Shown one piece after another: positions 1 to 8,870 of a stretch of DNA of 64,000 nucleotides. The stretch covers positions 26,281 to 90,280 of the forward strand of contig JANRKB010000016.1 in assembly GCA_033763695.1 (NCBI GenBank), given 5' to 3'. The DNA comes from JANRKB01 sp033763695 (GTDB lineage: Bacteria > Planctomycetota > Phycisphaerae > Phycisphaerales > UBA1924). Below the pieces are notes generated by a model. The model saw nothing but the letters and a program-made list of their open reading frames with translations, searched no databases and was not told the DNA's origin. Each line of letters opens with the position of its first letter. Within the stretch, counting starts at the first letter, position 1. The position numbers and the translations under genes are program-made.

Positions 1-209
1 ATGAACGACCCGGACTTGCCCTTGTCCTTGAACTTCAGGAACCAGGCGTAGCCGGCCATGATGAGCGCGACGAGCACCGAGCCGACCACGAGGACAATGA
101 GCACGCTGGGGTTGAGAAGCCCCGTCAACGCGCCCACGCCACCAACTGCCACTGCCGTCCCTGCCGCCATCGCGCCAACTCCGGGTTTGAAGATCCCGCC
201 GTCTGCCAC
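1..209 (-). CDS. Probable type VI secretion TssM/IcmF-like protein, N-terminal fragment
   Basis: The gene runs off the left edge, so only about 69 N-terminal residues are visible. I start it at GTG (207-209) because GGGAGG lies six bases upstream (217-222) and a stop closes the frame at 228-230. The visible part has a Gly/Ala/Val-rich stretch, one strong membrane segment (about residues 32-55, NPSVLIVLVVGSVL onward) and a basic KFKDKGKSGSF tail. TssM is the large inner-membrane T6SS protein that begins with membrane helices and spans the periplasm with TssL. The identification rests mainly on its place directly after tssL and on this topology; the diagnostic ATPase and IcmF domains lie outside the window. 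Confidence 0.55.
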   Translation of the reverse strand, partial: MADGGIFKPGVGAMAAGTAVAVGGVGALTGLLNPSVLIVLVVGSVLVALIMAGYAWFLKFKDKGKSGSF

Positions 210-342
210 AACACGCCTCCCGCGTTCTCACGCCGGCTTCTGCCCGCCGGCGTGTGCTGACGCCCACATCGCGCCCTCACACAGGATGTCGCCCCTCTGC
301 CCCGTTCCACCGCCCCAAACTTTGCCCCGACCATCTGACCTG

Positions 343-1032
343 CTATCTCGACGTCGCCGCCGGCCCGGTGCTGATGGCATCCAGCGACGACTGAAGTTCC
401 TTGCTCTTCTCACGGAAGAACATGACATACGCGACGAATACGACCACCACCATCAGCACCGCGGCAATGCCAAGCCCAAAGAGGCTGCGTGCCGGGGGCT
501 GGGTGAGCATGCGTGTGTCGATGTTCTCGTAGGACTCGGGGCAGATGCGCGCCGTCTGATCGGTGTCGATCATGCCGCGCAGCCGCACCGCCAGTTCGTT
601 CATCTTGCGCCGCAGTGCCTCGGGCTGCCCGGTGTACAGGCCCGTGAAGCCAAGCCCGATGCACGTATAGAAGATCGCAAGCCGGTGATTGGCCGACTCA
701 CCCGACTCGACGAGTGTCTCTTCCAGCAGTTCAAAGAACTTCTCGTCGCCCGCCATCTCGCGCCGGTCATACGCCAGGTTCTTCCACCCCGCCGCCCAAT
801 GCAGGCCGCACTCACGCACCATGAAGTCCGCGAAGAAGATCAGCGGCAGTTCCACGCGATCAAACTGCGGGCCCATGCCCTGCGTCGAATCCGCCTTGGA
901 CTTCATGTCGGCGAGGATCGCCTTGATCTGGGCGCGGCACTCGGCCGGATCGAGCGTGCCGCCCTTGCGCGCCACGCGATTGAGCTTGCACACATACTGA
1001 AACAGCGGCTCACACAGTTCAAGAAGCGTCAT
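343..1032 (-). CDS. tssL: Type VI secretion protein TssL (DotU/IcmH family)
   Basis: 229 residues, the usual size for TssL. The cytoplasmic part begins MTLLELCEPLFQYVCKLNR, typical of the DotU fold, followed by an acidic helical body with LPLIFFADFM and FYTCIGLGFTGLY, both characteristic of the family. One C-terminal membrane segment (about residues 183-206) anchors it, as expected of a tail-anchored protein of the TssJLM complex. No peptidoglycan-binding extension follows the helix. It lies 93 bases after tssK and 133 bases before the tssM-like start, on the same strand, so it probably belongs to the same transcript. ATG at 1030-1032 is preceded by GGGA. Confidence 0.88.
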   Translation of the reverse strand: MTLLELCEPLFQYVCKLNRVARKGGTLDPAECRAQIKAILADMKSKADSTQGMGPQFDRVELPLIFFADFMVRECGLHWAAGWKNLAYDRREMAGDEKFFELLEETLVESGESANHRLAIFYTCIGLGFTGLYTGQPEALRRKMNELAVRLRGMIDTDQTARICPESYENIDTRMLTQPPARSLFGLGIAAVLMVVVVFVAYVMFFREKSKELQSSLDAISTGPAATSR

Positions 1033-1125
1033 GGCGGTCCCAACTCACCAAAGGTCCGATCGACCGAATCTTCCTACGCACAACTCCGTGCCGGCGCTTC
1101 GCACAGCGCGCCAGGCACGCCGCAC

Positions 1126-2526
1126 TCACGGCACCGTCATATACAGCCCCACCTCCGCCTCGATCGCATCCGCCTCCGGCCAACGCAGGGCGAGCGCCTT
1201 CTCCGCGACGATGCGATCCCATATCTGCTTGCTCGTCTCCGCGCGATTCAGCCGGAAGTAGTGCAGCCCGACCTGACTGGGCAGTTCCAGCGGCGGATGA
1301 CGCTCTTCCTCCAGCTTGACGCCGAAGATGTTGAGCTTGCCCATCGTCTTGGGCATCAGCTTGAACTTGTCGCGATCCTCGACCAACTTTGCCAGCAGCG
1401 TCGGATCCTGCTTGGTCTTCAGGCCCAGGTAGTACTCGTTGGGCTGCGTGATGTGCTCTTCCGACAGCGTGCAGCCGAGCACGCCCCCCTCGAGCGCGAA
1501 CGGCACCATCAGATACTTCTTGACCACCGCGCCGCGCAGCAACTGGCGAATCCGCTGGTCCAGATCCAGCAGCGACACCGCGGGCTTGTCGTGATCAAAG
1601 CGTGCCGCTTCCCACGGATCGCGATCCGGATAGAGCGCGGCAAGCTCGCTGAGCAGGTCACGCAGTTCCAGGTAAATGTCAAACGGCGACACCTGCCCGC
1701 CGCCGCCGACCGCCTGCACCGCCGCCGAAATCGCACTCAGCCTGCCCGCAAAGCGATTGAGCACGTTCAGGCGCAGCAGTTGTTCGATCTGCGGCCCGCG
1801 CACATTCTCGATGCTGAAGCCCGCACGCGTGATCTGGAACACCAGATCCTTGCGGCTCGCCTCCACCTGGTTCGCAAGGTCGCGCAGCTGTGTCCGAAGC
1901 GCGGCCGACCCCGCCACCACAAGGCACGGCGGCACAAACGCCGGATCGATCTTGGGCAGCGCCTGATCCTCGCCGACGCCGTGCCCGACGCGCAGCAGCG
2001 GCAGCACTTCCATGTCGGTCGTGTCTTCGCCTTCCAGCAGCAGCCGCGCGTTCACCTTCCGCACCAGCACCGGCTGCGGATTCTCGCCTGTGTTCTCGTC
2101 GGTGCGGGTCTGCTCGCTGATGCGATAGAGCCGCTTCACGCGCGACGCATCCACGCCCGCCCGCGCGCCCGCGGCCGACGGACCTTCGACTGTGTTGCCT
2201 CGCGTCTGCTGCCAGAGCGGCACGGCCAGACTCACCGTGAACCCCCCGCTGTTGGCCGCAAACGCACGCTTGATGTCCAGCGCGGCCAGTTAGGCGTTGC
2301 CCGGAGCGTCGACCTCAAGCCCGCTGGGCATGATCGCGCGCAGGCGGTCGAAGCGGATCTGGAAGTTCTCCAGCGCGTCCGCGCTCAGACGCGACTCCAC
2401 CACGCCGTACGGATAGGCCCACGCCAGGCGTCGTTCGCTCGCGGCGCGTTCAACTCCCTCGCGCGCGCCCATCTGCAGGTGATGGGCTTGCAGGAACAGA
2501 CCTTCATGCCAATGAACCGTCGCCAT
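1126..2526 (-). pseudogene. tssK: Type VI secretion baseplate protein TssK, interrupted by an in-frame TAA
   Basis: TssK links the T6SS baseplate to the TssL/TssM membrane complex. The start at 2526 has AGGAAG upstream and gives MATVHWHEGLFLQAHHLQ, the family hallmark. The frame runs through RFDRLRAIMPSGLEVDAPGNA and meets TAA at 2290-2292 (about codon 79). It then continues in the same frame as LAALDIKRAF and on to the normal C-terminus (GLYMTVP, stop at 1126), for about 465 codons in all. Family-like sequence is continuous across the stop and no bases are missing, so this is a nonsense substitution (for example GAA, AAA or CAA to TAA), not a frameshift. A GTG at 2233-2235 could restart translation but would omit the N-terminal domain. 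It may be a true pseudogene, a strain variant or a base-call error. Confidence 0.85.
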
Positions 2527-2588
2527 CCGCTTCCTTTCCCCCACGCCTCGCACGAGTCTTGCGACCCGTTCGCCCCAGCGTGTGTCGC

Positions 2589-3686
2589 TCACGTCCGCGG
2601 GAACAAGCTCTCCACGTAGTCACGCACCGCCGTCATGATCTCGGCCTCGATCACGGCCTCATCGCGTCCCTGCATGAGCTCCACGTACTTCTTCCAGTTC
2701 TTGCTTTCCTTCGACTCCGTCAGGCTCTTGGGCCCCGATGCCGCGGCGATCGACTCCACGCCGAACTGCATCATCTGATTCCGCGCGAACAAGCTCCCCG
2801 CGCGGCTCACGGCAGCGATCGTGCCCACCGTCAGTTGACGCAGCAGCGCGAGCTCCTGTGCCACCGCCGTGCGCGGCGTGCCGCTATCACCCATCACAAA
2901 CCGCGCCAGCGTGCGCTGCACCGGCGACTTGCGCGTGATCTTCTTCGAGCCCGCCGCCAGCTTCTGCGACCACGCCGTCCACACGAACTGGTCGATGCCG
3001 CCCGCAAAGTCCACGAGCATCACCGCCATCTCCTGGGCCCGACCCGGGTCCGCGGCCTCCGCCTCGCCCAGGCCCAGCACCTTGCGCAGTTCGGTGCTCA
3101 CCGGTGCCCCGCCGCCGCTCGCCGGCGCAGGCGAACCCGCGCTGGTCGTGAGGTTGGGCGTCGAGGCCATTGCCGACACGCTCTTGGGCGGCGCGACCGG
3201 AGCCGCGGCAGGCACCGGGGCCGCGACCGGCGCGGCAGGCTCGCCGACGTGGCGCACCTCGGCCAAACCGGCCGCCGCGAGTCGCTTGGCGATCGCTTTG
3301 CGCTTGTCTTCAGGCAGGCCCGCGGCGATCTCAATGAGCCGCTCGACCAGCACGCTCGGATCGTCTAGCCGGGCGAGTTTTTGCTGGGCCGCGATCAGAT
3401 CCTTGCGGAGTTGCTCGGCCTCGCCGGTGCTGGCCGCGGCTCGCGCCGTGGCGGCGGCCGCATCGCTGGCGTCCGCCCCGGTGGTCGGGAAGGTGTCAAG
3501 CAGCGCTTCAAGGAAGCCGCGCCGCTCCGCCGGCACCAGCGACTTCACCGCCCGGTCAATCTCATCATTCAGGTGGGCACGTCGGGCATCGGGGGCGAGG
3601 TCCGAGAGCTCGGCGTGCAGCACGCGCAGCCGCCGGGCCACGCCGATCACCTTCATCGATTTGTCCGAACCCGCCTCAAGCGACAC
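2589..3686 (-). CDS. T6SS-linked protein of unknown function
   Basis: I start this 365-residue protein at GTG (3684-3686), which has GGAGG (3694-3698) seven bases upstream; an ATG at 3656 is the alternative. The N-terminal third is charged and helical. An Ala/Pro-rich linker follows (about residues 165-225), then a helical C-terminal domain containing LRKVLGLGEAEAAD and KNWKKYVELMQGRDEAVIEA. That last part loosely resembles the C-terminal region of TagH/Fha-type T6SS proteins, but there is no FHA domain and I do not assign it. It is the first gene of the block, 62 bases before tssK, so a role in the secretion apparatus is likely from context only. Confidence 0.6.
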   Translation of the reverse strand: MSLEAGSDKSMKVIGVARRLRVLHAELSDLAPDARRAHLNDEIDRAVKSLVPAERRGFLEALLDTFPTTGADASDAAAATARAAASTGEAEQLRKDLIAAQQKLARLDDPSVLVERLIEIAAGLPEDKRKAIAKRLAAAGLAEVRHVGEPAAPVAAPVPAAAPVAPPKSVSAMASTPNLTTSAGSPAPASGGGAPVSTELRKVLGLGEAEAADPGRAQEMAVMLVDFAGGIDQFVWTAWSQKLAAGSKKITRKSPVQRTLARFVMGDSGTPRTAVAQELALLRQLTVGTIAAVSRAGSLFARNQMMQFGVESIAAASGPKSLTESKESKNWKKYVELMQGRDEAVIEAEIMTAVRDYVESLFPRT

Positions 3687-4030
3687 GCGATGACCTCCAG
3701 ACGCACGGGCATCGGTCCCCCCGACGCGGGGTGGCACCATGGGATGGAAACGACGGCCCGGATCTCGAAAGCCGCGCTCCACCCCTCCGGGCATGATACA
3801 GACCCGACGGCACCACCGCCGCCCGCATCCCGAAACGAGCCGCGATTGTCCTGGCGCGGGTTGTCGGACGGAGGTGGGATCCATAACCCAAGAGAGACCT
3901 CGACACGGGCGGCAGAGCCGCTACCGACGCGCACTTTTGGCGTGTTGCGCGAGCCTGAAACCGCAGCGATCCCGCCCGCTCGTCGATGCCCTTCCCGTGC
4001 CGCGCCTGTCGCGCCGCCGGAGGAAGCCCT
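3687..4030. other. Divergent intergenic region between the T6SS block and the sigma-factor locus
   Basis: This 344-base stretch separates the minus-strand T6SS block from the plus-strand lipoprotein gene, so it should hold both promoters. The open frames here continue neighbouring frames and look like shadows. I could not assign -35/-10 boxes with confidence. The two usable signals are GGAGG at 3694-3698 for the minus gene and GGAGGAAG just before 4031 for the plus gene. Confidence 0.4.
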
Positions 4031-4291
4031 GTGAAGAAGTCCATCGCCCTCGCCAGTGCCATCGTGACCATCGCCCTCGTTGGCGGTTGCGGCCAATCGC
4101 AGTTGTCGCAGTCGCAGATCCAGAGTTCCGGCCCCATCGCAGGCCGCACCGTCGGCCTCAGCGCCGGCGACTCGCTGGGAATGACCTTCGCCCGCGATCG
4201 CCAGATCCTCGCCCTTCGCGCCCGCGAGAGCAACCAGCCCCAGTTCGCCACCGTCGACGGCCATGACATCCCCGTGAACCCCGGCGAGTAA
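4031..4291 (+). CDS. Small predicted lipoprotein
   Basis: 86 residues from a GTG start with GGAGGAAG just upstream. The N-terminus MKKSIALASAIVTIALVGGC is a lipoprotein signal peptide with lipobox VGGC, so lipidation is expected at Cys-20. The mature part is short, Ser/Gln-rich at first (QSQLSQSQIQSSG) and has no family that I recognise. It lies upstream of the ECF sigma gene on the same strand, with about 247 bases between them, so co-regulation is possible but not shown. Confidence 0.6.
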   Translation: MKKSIALASAIVTIALVGGCGQSQLSQSQIQSSGPIAGRTVGLSAGDSLGMTFARDRQILALRARESNQPQFATVDGHDIPVNPGE

Positions 4292-4538
4292 ACCCGTCGG
4301 GAGCAGTTCGCCGCCCGGCTTGGGAGAAGCCGGAGAGCCGGTCGGGCCACTGGCCCGTTCGCGCATCAACGTCACGGGCTCCGGAGTCATCCGGGGCCCG
4401 TGCTCGCGCGCCCAAACGCCCCAAACCAACGCACAAACCGCGAACATGTGACCACTGGCCTCGGTTTTCGGGCCTCGAGCACCAAACGCGGAAAATGTGC
4501 TGCAACCTCAGAACCCCCCAGCGGTACAGTCGTGTGGC

Positions 4539-5141
4539 ATGAATCGGAACGAGGAACTCCGACTGATCCAGAAAGCCGCGGCCGGCGAAAAGCCCGCGGC
4601 TGAGGCGCTGATTCGCGCCCATCAGCGCGGTTTGTTCGTCTTCCTCGTCCGATTTACCGGAAGGCCCGAACTCGCCGAGGACATTGTGCAGGAGGCGTTC
4701 GTCCGCGTGCTGACGAACTTGGACCGCTTCGACCCCCGCTTCCGCTTCTCCACCTGGCTCTTCACGATCGCAAAACGCCTCTGCCTCAACGCCATGCAAA
4801 AGTGCAAGCCCATCCCGATCGGTGACGCCCTCGAAGACGGGCACGGCACCATCGCGGTGGAGCCCGCCACCCGCGCCACCCGCCTCGACGCCAACACCGC
4901 AGCACGCTCAGCCCTTCAGGAAGCCCTCCTCACCCTCCCCCTCGTGCAGCGCGAGATCGTCATCCTCTTCCACCAGCAGGACTGGCCCATCCGCGTCATC
5001 GCGGAACATCTGAATCTGCCCGAGGGCACTGTCAAGAGCCACCTGCATCGCGGCCGCCATCGCTTGCACGAGGTCTTGACGCGTCAGGTGAGCGCCGCGG
5101 ATGTCCGCGAGACATTCTCATTTGGGGAGGACGCGCCATGA
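4539..5141 (+). CDS. ECF-type RNA polymerase sigma factor
   Basis: 200 residues, the normal size for an ECF sigma factor with only regions 2 and 4. Region 2 shows LIRAHQRGLFVFLVRFTG, ELAEDIVQEAFVRVL and FRFSTWLFTIAKR, the core-binding and -10 recognition helices. Region 4 shows LQEALLTLPLVQREIVILF and IRVIAEHLNLPEGTVKSHLHRGRHRLHEVL, the -35 recognition helix-turn-helix. ATG 4539 is preferred because region 2 begins a few residues later; upstream in-frame codons are also open. The stop overlaps the start of the next gene by four bases (ATGA), the usual arrangement for a sigma/anti-sigma pair. Confidence 0.92.
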   Translation: MNRNEELRLIQKAAAGEKPAAEALIRAHQRGLFVFLVRFTGRPELAEDIVQEAFVRVLTNLDRFDPRFRFSTWLFTIAKRLCLNAMQKCKPIPIGDALEDGHGTIAVEPATRATRLDANTAARSALQEALLTLPLVQREIVILFHQQDWPIRVIAEHLNLPEGTVKSHLHRGRHRLHEVLTRQVSAADVRETFSFGEDAP

Positions 5142-6028
5142 CCACGCCGCGCGATCCGAAGAACGTAAATGCAGGCAACAGCGCGGCCCCGGGCCAAACC
5201 CCCGGCACGCCGCCCGCCAAGAACTGGGTCACGCGCCGCGAAGCCGTGGACGCATACCTCGACGGCGAACTGTCGCGCCGTTCGACACTCGTGCGCGACG
5301 CGATCCGCGAAAACCCGGGCGAAGGCAAGCGGCTGGAGCGGACCGAGCGCATCCTCGACGAACTCAGCGCCCCGATGCAGACGCCGGATCTGACGCTCTC
5401 GATCCTCGACGACGTCCACATGCTGCGTCCGTTCAAGCCGGTCTCGCCGCCGCTGTGGCGGATGGTGGTGGGCTGGACGGCGATGGCGGCCGCCGTGGTG
5501 CTCGCCGTGGGCGGCTATGTCGTCCTTCAGTCGCGCGGGCCGCGCACGACACCCGCGCCCCGCAGCACCAGCAACGACGCGGTGCGCTCGGTGTTCGACA
5601 CGAACCCCGCACTGGCGCGCAAGGCCAACACGCCCGACGCCGCGACGCGGCAGCGGGGCTCATCGCTCGAGATGGGCACCATCGCCGCCGACGCGCCGCG
5701 CCGCTGGGAAACCGACCTGCCCCGCACCGGCCTGGATGAAGTCGAGCTGGCAAGCCTTCAGCCCACCCTGCAGCCCACCCCGCAAACCAATCGCGTTTCT
5801 GGGCTGTCCGCATCGCTGGCTCGTGAACTGGGCCTGACAATGAAGCCCGCCCGCGGCGGCGAAGCAGCGAATCTGTCGATGCGGCGCGAGCCCTTCCCCG
5901 TGCCGCCCTCGGCATGGCTGCGTCGCCCGGTGAAGCTGCCCTCCGCGCTCGATCTGTCGCGCACCGCCGACCCCAGCGCCAGCGCGTGGTTCGCGCCCTC
6001 GATCCAGAAGCCGCTCACGCTGCCCTAA
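5138..6028 (+). CDS. Putative membrane anti-sigma factor
   Basis: 296 residues. The N-terminal cytoplasmic part (about residues 30-100) carries REAVDAYLDGELS, the start typical of anti-sigma domains, and is followed by one membrane helix (about residues 108-130, MVVGWTAMAAAVVLAVGGYV). The rest is a long, Pro/Thr-rich and weakly conserved exported part. A CxxC/HxxxC zinc motif is not evident, so it is not a classical ZAS domain. The start overlaps the sigma-factor stop (ATGA), implying translational coupling. The likely role is to hold the sigma factor at the membrane until an envelope signal; the signal itself cannot be read from the sequence. Confidence 0.72.
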   Translation: MTTPRDPKNVNAGNSAAPGQTPGTPPAKNWVTRREAVDAYLDGELSRRSTLVRDAIRENPGEGKRLERTERILDELSAPMQTPDLTLSILDDVHMLRPFKPVSPPLWRMVVGWTAMAAAVVLAVGGYVVLQSRGPRTTPAPRSTSNDAVRSVFDTNPALARKANTPDAATRQRGSSLEMGTIAADAPRRWETDLPRTGLDEVELASLQPTLQPTPQTNRVSGLSASLARELGLTMKPARGGEAANLSMRREPFPVPPSAWLRRPVKLPSALDLSRTADPSASAWFAPSIQKPLTLP

Positions 6029-6053
6029 CCAGTCGCGCAGCCTGTGCTCTCTC

Positions 6054-6143
6054 GTGCCATCGAAGTCCGCTTCGGACTTCGATGCGTTTTGCCTCTGCAT
6101 TGTGGCCACTCATCAACGTCGGAGGAACCGACTTCGATGGCAC
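6054..6143. repeat. Two inverted GTGCCA-headed palindromic repeats
   Basis: Between two convergent genes lie two copies of one element. The plus copy begins GTGCCA at 6054 and forms a perfect stem (CATCGAAGTCCG / CGGACTTCGATG, 6058-6084). The minus copy ends at 6143 and reads GTGCCATCGAAGTCGG, then a five-base loop and CCGAC. Related copies occur at 30215-30250 and in 58795-59450. They may serve as bidirectional transcript ends, but neither copy is followed by a T-run typical of intrinsic terminators. Confidence 0.75.
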
Positions 6144-6307
6144 GGCGTGGTCCATTTCCCACGCCGATCGCGCAACACACCGATTCCGCATCAGCACGAG
6201 ACAAAAGAAAACGCCTCCCGCATGACCTTGCCGAACGCTGCATGCAGCATCGAGCAAGCGCAGAGAGGCGAACGTGCGTGACGCTGAACGACTCAGGCCA
6301 GCCGCAC

Positions 6308-6997
6308 TCAGCGGCGGCGACGACCGGCGATCAGGCTACCCAAGCCCACGAGCGCGAGCGAGCCGGGCGCGGGGATCGTGTTGGTGAACTTGAACTGATA
6401 CGCGAGGTTCGAGCCGTTGGGCGGATTGACGCTCGACCACGACAGCGTGTGGTTGCCGCTGATCGTGAACGCGCCGATGGCGTTGCCGTCGTTCTGGATG
6501 CGGAGGTAGTCGGCCGCGACCGCGCCGCTCGACGCGAGCGAGCCGATGCTCACGTTCTCGACGCCCGAGACGATCGACATGTCGCTGAGCAGCACCGTGG
6601 AGCTGGCGACGGAACGCACGCGGATGAAGATGTCGGTGAACGAGCCGCTGAGCGCGTTCCACGAACGGGTCGTGCCGTTGGCGGTGTAGATGAGCGTGCT
6701 GACGCCGTCGTACGAGATGGTGAAGGCCTGCGTGGCACCGTTGACAAGGCCGAAGTTGCCGGTGGTCACGGGCGAGCCGACGCCACCCTGCGACCAGATG
6801 CCCATCTGCCAGTTGCCCGGCGTGCCGGTGCGGCCTTCGGTGACGGCGCGCTCAAGGCTGCCGTTGTTCGAAATCGTCTGGAACGCGCTGTCGCCGCCGG
6901 CGAACGCGGACACGCTGAGGCCGGCAAACGCCGAACCCGACGACAACACGAGCGCGGCGATGGCGCCAGCGGCGCACGAACGAATCTGAATCGACAT
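6308..6997 (-). CDS. Secreted PEP-CTERM-type protein
   Basis: 229 residues. ATG 6995-6997 is preceded by GAGAGG. A cleavable signal peptide is clear (MSIQIRSCAAGAIAALVLSSGSAFA). The body is Gly/Ser/Thr-rich and beta-like, as in extracellular surface proteins. The C-terminus IPAPGSLALVGLGSLIAGRRRR has the layout of a PEP-CTERM sorting signal (short motif, hydrophobic helix, Arg cluster), with PAPG in place of the literal PEP, a variant common in planctomycetes. Such tails are thought to be processed by exosortase; no exosortase gene is in the window. Confidence 0.82.
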   Translation of the reverse strand: MSIQIRSCAAGAIAALVLSSGSAFAGLSVSAFAGGDSAFQTISNNGSLERAVTEGRTGTPGNWQMGIWSQGGVGSPVTTGNFGLVNGATQAFTISYDGVSTLIYTANGTTRSWNALSGSFTDIFIRVRSVASSTVLLSDMSIVSGVENVSIGSLASSGAVAADYLRIQNDGNAIGAFTISGNHTLSWSSVNPPNGSNLAYQFKFTNTIPAPGSLALVGLGSLIAGRRRR

Positions 6998-7306
6998 GTC
7001 TGGTCCTCTCTCAACGGGTGCCCGCGGATCCGCGGCCATCGCGGCGACGACAAAATGCCGCCGTGGAAACCGATGGTGACGAGGCAAGGAGCACCCTGCT
7101 CCGGAACATAATGATAGTTCCGACCGCGCCAAAGGCGGATGCTCTTCCCGAAAGAAACTCAAAACCCCGTGAACACCCGGGCTCACGTTCTCGGACGTTG
7201 CGTGATTGTGCTGCGTCTGCCGTGCAAAAGGCCGCGCCTCTGCGGCACGGCCTGATCGAACGTGAACTGTGCAAGGCCTGGCAAACGATCGCGAAGCTGC
7301 GGGCAC
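6998..7306. other. Intergenic region upstream of the PEP-CTERM gene
   Basis: This 309-base stretch contains the intrinsic terminator of the preceding minus-strand gene (7225-7253) and the expected promoter of the PEP-CTERM gene. Apart from these I see no coding potential; the open frames are short or shadow frames. The ribosome-binding site GAGAGG lies just before the ATG at 6997. Confidence 0.4.
7225..7253 (-). terminator. Rho-independent terminator of the 7307-7963 gene
   Basis: On the minus strand AGGCCGTGCC, a five-base loop and GGCGCGGCCT form a GC-rich hairpin followed by TTTT. It lies about 55 bases beyond the stop of the 7307-7963 gene, the expected place for its transcript end. Confidence 0.75.
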
Positions 7307-7963
7307 TTACTTGCCGCGATTGCCGCCGCCACCGCTATTGCCGCCGGCGGCGCGAGCCGCGGCCATGCGCTTGCGCATCTCGCCCATCAAGCCCATGTTC
7401 TGGGCATTGCCGGACTGGATGCCCTCTTGGATGCGACCGACCATCTCCTGGCGGCGCTGCTCCTGGGTCTTCTCGTCCTCAGGCGGGCGTTGACCTTCGG
7501 GCGGACGCTGGCCTTCCGGCGGGCGTTGGCCGCCGGGCCCGCCGCGGCCCCAAGGCATTTCGATTTCCTGGCCGCGCGCGAACTTGCGGGCGTTCTCGGC
7601 CATCATCTCCATCATCATGTTGCGACGCGCTTCTTCGTTCTCCTTGCCGCGCATCAGAGCCATCCGCTGGTCGTCAGGCATCTGACGCACCAGACGCCAC
7701 GCCTCCTCGGCGTAGTCGCGCTTGCGGGCTTCGTCGAGCGACGCCCACTTGCCGCTGTTCATCACTTCCATCGCTTCCTGGGCCGTCTTGGGCATCGAGA
7801 CAGGAAGCAGGCGATACATCCAATACCCGCCCGCGGCCAGCATGGCCACGGACAACACCACCGCCGCCACGCCGACGGCCTTCTTCTTCGCGGGCGACCA
7901 GTCCGCGTCGATCGCCTTCCGCTTCGGTGTGCTCATCGCGTCCAGATCAATGCGCGTCGGCAT
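7307..7963 (-). CDS. Single-pass membrane protein with GQRPPE repeats, function unknown
   Basis: 218 residues. After a charged cytoplasmic start comes one membrane helix (about residues 29-52, KKAVGVAAVVLSVAMLAAGGYWMYRLL). The exported part is helical, highly charged and Met-rich (RRNMMMEMMAENARKF). It then has a Pro/Arg tract with three copies of GQRPPE, and ends in a second helical stretch and a Gly/Asn-rich tail. I recognise no family. The start at 7963 is preceded by AAAGGAA. A clear terminator follows, so it is probably transcribed alone. Confidence 0.62.
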   Translation of the reverse strand: MPTRIDLDAMSTPKRKAIDADWSPAKKKAVGVAAVVLSVAMLAAGGYWMYRLLPVSMPKTAQEAMEVMNSGKWASLDEARKRDYAEEAWRLVRQMPDDQRMALMRGKENEEARRNMMMEMMAENARKFARGQEIEMPWGRGGPGGQRPPEGQRPPEGQRPPEDEKTQEQRRQEMVGRIQEGIQSGNAQNMGLMGEMRKRMAAARAAGGNSGGGGNRGK

Positions 7964-8078
7964 GGTGAGATTCCTTTTCTGCGTGCCCGCTCCACATTCA
8001 GACGTGCGAGACGGGCGAGGGTTTCAGATTCTTGCGGGCGGCCTGACGCCGCGACGGACCGCCGCGAATGGCCGTGCT

Positions 8079-8705
8079 TCAGTCGTTGAGTTCGTACTTT
8101 CCGACGTGCCCATCGGCGAACAGGATGTTGCGGACACTGTGGAAGAAGTTCACCGGCACCAGCGTGCCGTCTTGGGTCTCAAACGTGCCGCCATCAAAGT
8201 CATGGGCGACAGCAGCGTCCTTGGACTGCACCTTCAGACGCTTGTAGAAGAACGTGTCCTCGTACTTGCGCCCGCCGATGCTCACGATGTACGTGTAGGA
8301 CATGTTGCAGGTCTGGTTCGTGCCCTGCTCGTCCTTGTACGTCTGGTTCCACACCGTCTTGTCACCCGGGCAGCGATACGCCGGCGTGGTGGGATCAATC
8401 TGGTCCTTCATGACCACATTGAGCGGTGGGTCGGTGTCGCCGCTGAGCCATGGCGGGGGCATATAGCGGGCCTTGGGAAAGACCTCTTTCCACTGGTTCT
8501 TGTACAGCTCGATGCCCTGACCCATGGAGCGGAGGTTGCTGCCGCAAACGGCGCGGCGGGCCGAGTCGCGCACCTTAGGGAGCGTGGGCAAAAGGATGCC
8601 AAGCAGCAGCGCGATGATGGTGATGACCACCAGCAGTTCGATCAGCGAGAAGCCGCGCGAGCGCCGGAGGTGTCGAACAAGGTGTCTGAAATCGGACATT
8701 GGCAT
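8079..8705 (-). CDS. Prepilin-like protein with N-terminal methylation motif (planctomycete DUF1559-like group)
   Basis: 208 residues starting at MPMSDF; GGGAG lies about nine bases upstream of ATG 8703-8705. The prepilin-type cleavage/methylation motif is textbook: RRSRGFSLIELLVVITIIALLLGILLPTL, with the conserved Glu at +5 after Gly|Phe. The rest shows KVRDSARRAVCGSNLRSMGQ and ends in SVRNILFADGHVGKYELND; the ADGHV-type motif is typical of the very abundant planctomycete prepilin-like proteins. Such proteins are processed by prepilin peptidase and may sit in a pseudopilus or in the envelope; their role is mostly unknown. The gene stands alone. Confidence 0.8.
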   Translation of the reverse strand: MPMSDFRHLVRHLRRSRGFSLIELLVVITIIALLLGILLPTLPKVRDSARRAVCGSNLRSMGQGIELYKNQWKEVFPKARYMPPPWLSGDTDPPLNVVMKDQIDPTTPAYRCPGDKTVWNQTYKDEQGTNQTCNMSYTYIVSIGGRKYEDTFFYKRLKVQSKDAAVAHDFDGGTFETQDGTLVPVNFFHSVRNILFADGHVGKYELND

Positions 8706-8870
8706 GAGATCGCGCTCCCGAAAAGCCGGGCCTCCTGCTGGTAGAACGGGAGCGGCTGAGGGATATTGCCGCCGAACCAGAATTCGGCAATCTTGCGAAC
8801 GCAGGCACAAAACCGGCGAACGCGAAAGACTAGGGGTTCCACTGGGACCGCTCGGGGACTGTGCCGAGGC

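Noticed and set aside
2227..2340. Frameshift as the cause of the tssK break
   Set aside because: Both halves lie in one frame and the protein continues directly after TAA; a nonsense substitution fits better.
58..2619. An 853-codon open frame on the plus strand across the T6SS genes
   Set aside because: The minus strand carries the recognisable TssL and TssK sequences; the plus frame is Arg/His-rich without family features and is a GC-driven shadow.
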